This document shows, in pieces, positions 6,701-7,027 of a DNA stretch of 7,027 nt; the first letter of the stretch is position 1; every line of letters begins with the position of its first letter. This stretch comes from DASRAJ01 sp039920305 (lineage in GTDB: Bacteria; Bacteroidota; Bacteroidia; Chitinophagales; UBA10324), in the NCBI GenBank assembly GCA_039920305.1, contig JBDSEA010000098.1, forward strand, positions 1 through 7,027, written 5' to 3'. The notes under the pieces were generated by a model. That model was given only the letters and a program-made list of their open reading frames with translations. It did not search any database and was not told the origin of the DNA. A program made the position numbers and the translations under genes.

Positions 6701-7027
6701 ATGCTGTTATTCTTTCTGATTGCGCTCCTTAGTTTTTTGCTTCAGCTCATTCTTCCATGGTGGAGCATGATGATTGCGGCCTTTGTGATTTCATTTTTCT
6801 TTGGAAAAAAATCTTCGTATGTCTTCTTCGCAGGTTTTTTTGGTTGCGCGGTAGTTTGGTTGCTGATGGAAATGTATGTTCACCTCAGTCGCGGAGATTT
6901 AATGACAGGCAGAATCGCAGCCCTGCTAACCCTTCCGGGCACTGCTATTCTCTATGCCACAACTTTGCTGATCGCAGGAGTTGCCGGGGGCATTTCAGGA
7001 CTTGCAGGGTTCTACCTCAGGCAAATA
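6701..7027 (+). CDS. Small multi-pass membrane protein, 3' end outside window
   Basis: This frame opens at ATG 6701, 3 nt after the acylase stop, and stays open for 109 codons to the window edge. It is strongly hydrophobic, with about four segments: residues 2-19, 21-34 (after Pro-Trp-Trp), 39-58 and 79-105. A hydrophilic stretch (HLSRGDLMTGR, 61-71) lies between the third and fourth, and a glycine-rich run (AGVAGGISGLAG) sits near the end. The sequence LPWWSMMIAAFVISFFFGKK resembles small uncharacterised membrane proteins I associate with Bacteroidota; I cannot name a family or function. The topology suggests that little is missing beyond residue 109. The very short spacing after the acylase points to translational coupling and a shared transcript. 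Bias toward hydrophobic codons across the whole frame and continuous readability support a real gene. Confidence 0.78.
   Translation, partial: MLLFFLIALLSFLLQLILPWWSMMIAAFVISFFFGKKSSYVFFAGFFGCAVVWLLMEMYVHLSRGDLMTGRIAALLTLPGTAILYATTLLIAGVAGGISGLAGFYLRQI

Overview
The window looks like chromosomal DNA from a Bacteroidota bacterium (Chitinophagales/Saprospirales-like; the exact order is a guess). The main evidence is a secreted protein ending in a type IX secretion system (T9SS) type A sorting domain (SPNP motif, PGIYFV turn, short basic Lys-Thr-Tyr end). Supporting signs are moderately AT-rich DNA, a -7 box of the Bacteroidota type (TAnnTTTG), starts without a clear Shine-Dalgarno sequence, and a WG-repeat protein, a J-domain membrane protein and a penicillin-acylase-family protein of types common in this phylum.

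The layout is two divergent blocks around an intergenic region at about 3341-3489. The left block is all on the minus strand. Reading in the direction of transcription, it holds a complete 463-aa secreted beta-propeller-like protein with a T9SS tail (3340-1949), a small membrane-anchored J-domain protein whose HPD motif reads HPS (1834-1292), a secreted WG-repeat protein (1166-462) followed by a clear intrinsic terminator (413-380), and the 5' end of a second propeller-like protein (264-1) related to the first. The second protein runs off the left edge.

The right block is on the plus strand and looks like an operon: a PAP2-family membrane phosphatase (3490-4233), a penicillin-acylase-family Ntn hydrolase (4280-6697), and, 3 nt after its stop, a small multi-pass membrane protein that is still open at the right edge (6701-7027). 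The two enzymes suggest an envelope role, with lipid-phosphate hydrolysis at the membrane and amide hydrolysis in the periplasm, but no shared pathway can be shown from sequence.

I see no tRNA, rRNA, CRISPR array, insertion sequence, integrase or phage gene. Nothing here convincingly amounts to a new defence or mobile system. The points most worth a second look are the altered J-domain motif, the related propeller genes on either side of the WG and J genes, and the tight coupling of the acylase to the small membrane protein. No stretch longer than 300 bases lacks a gene.
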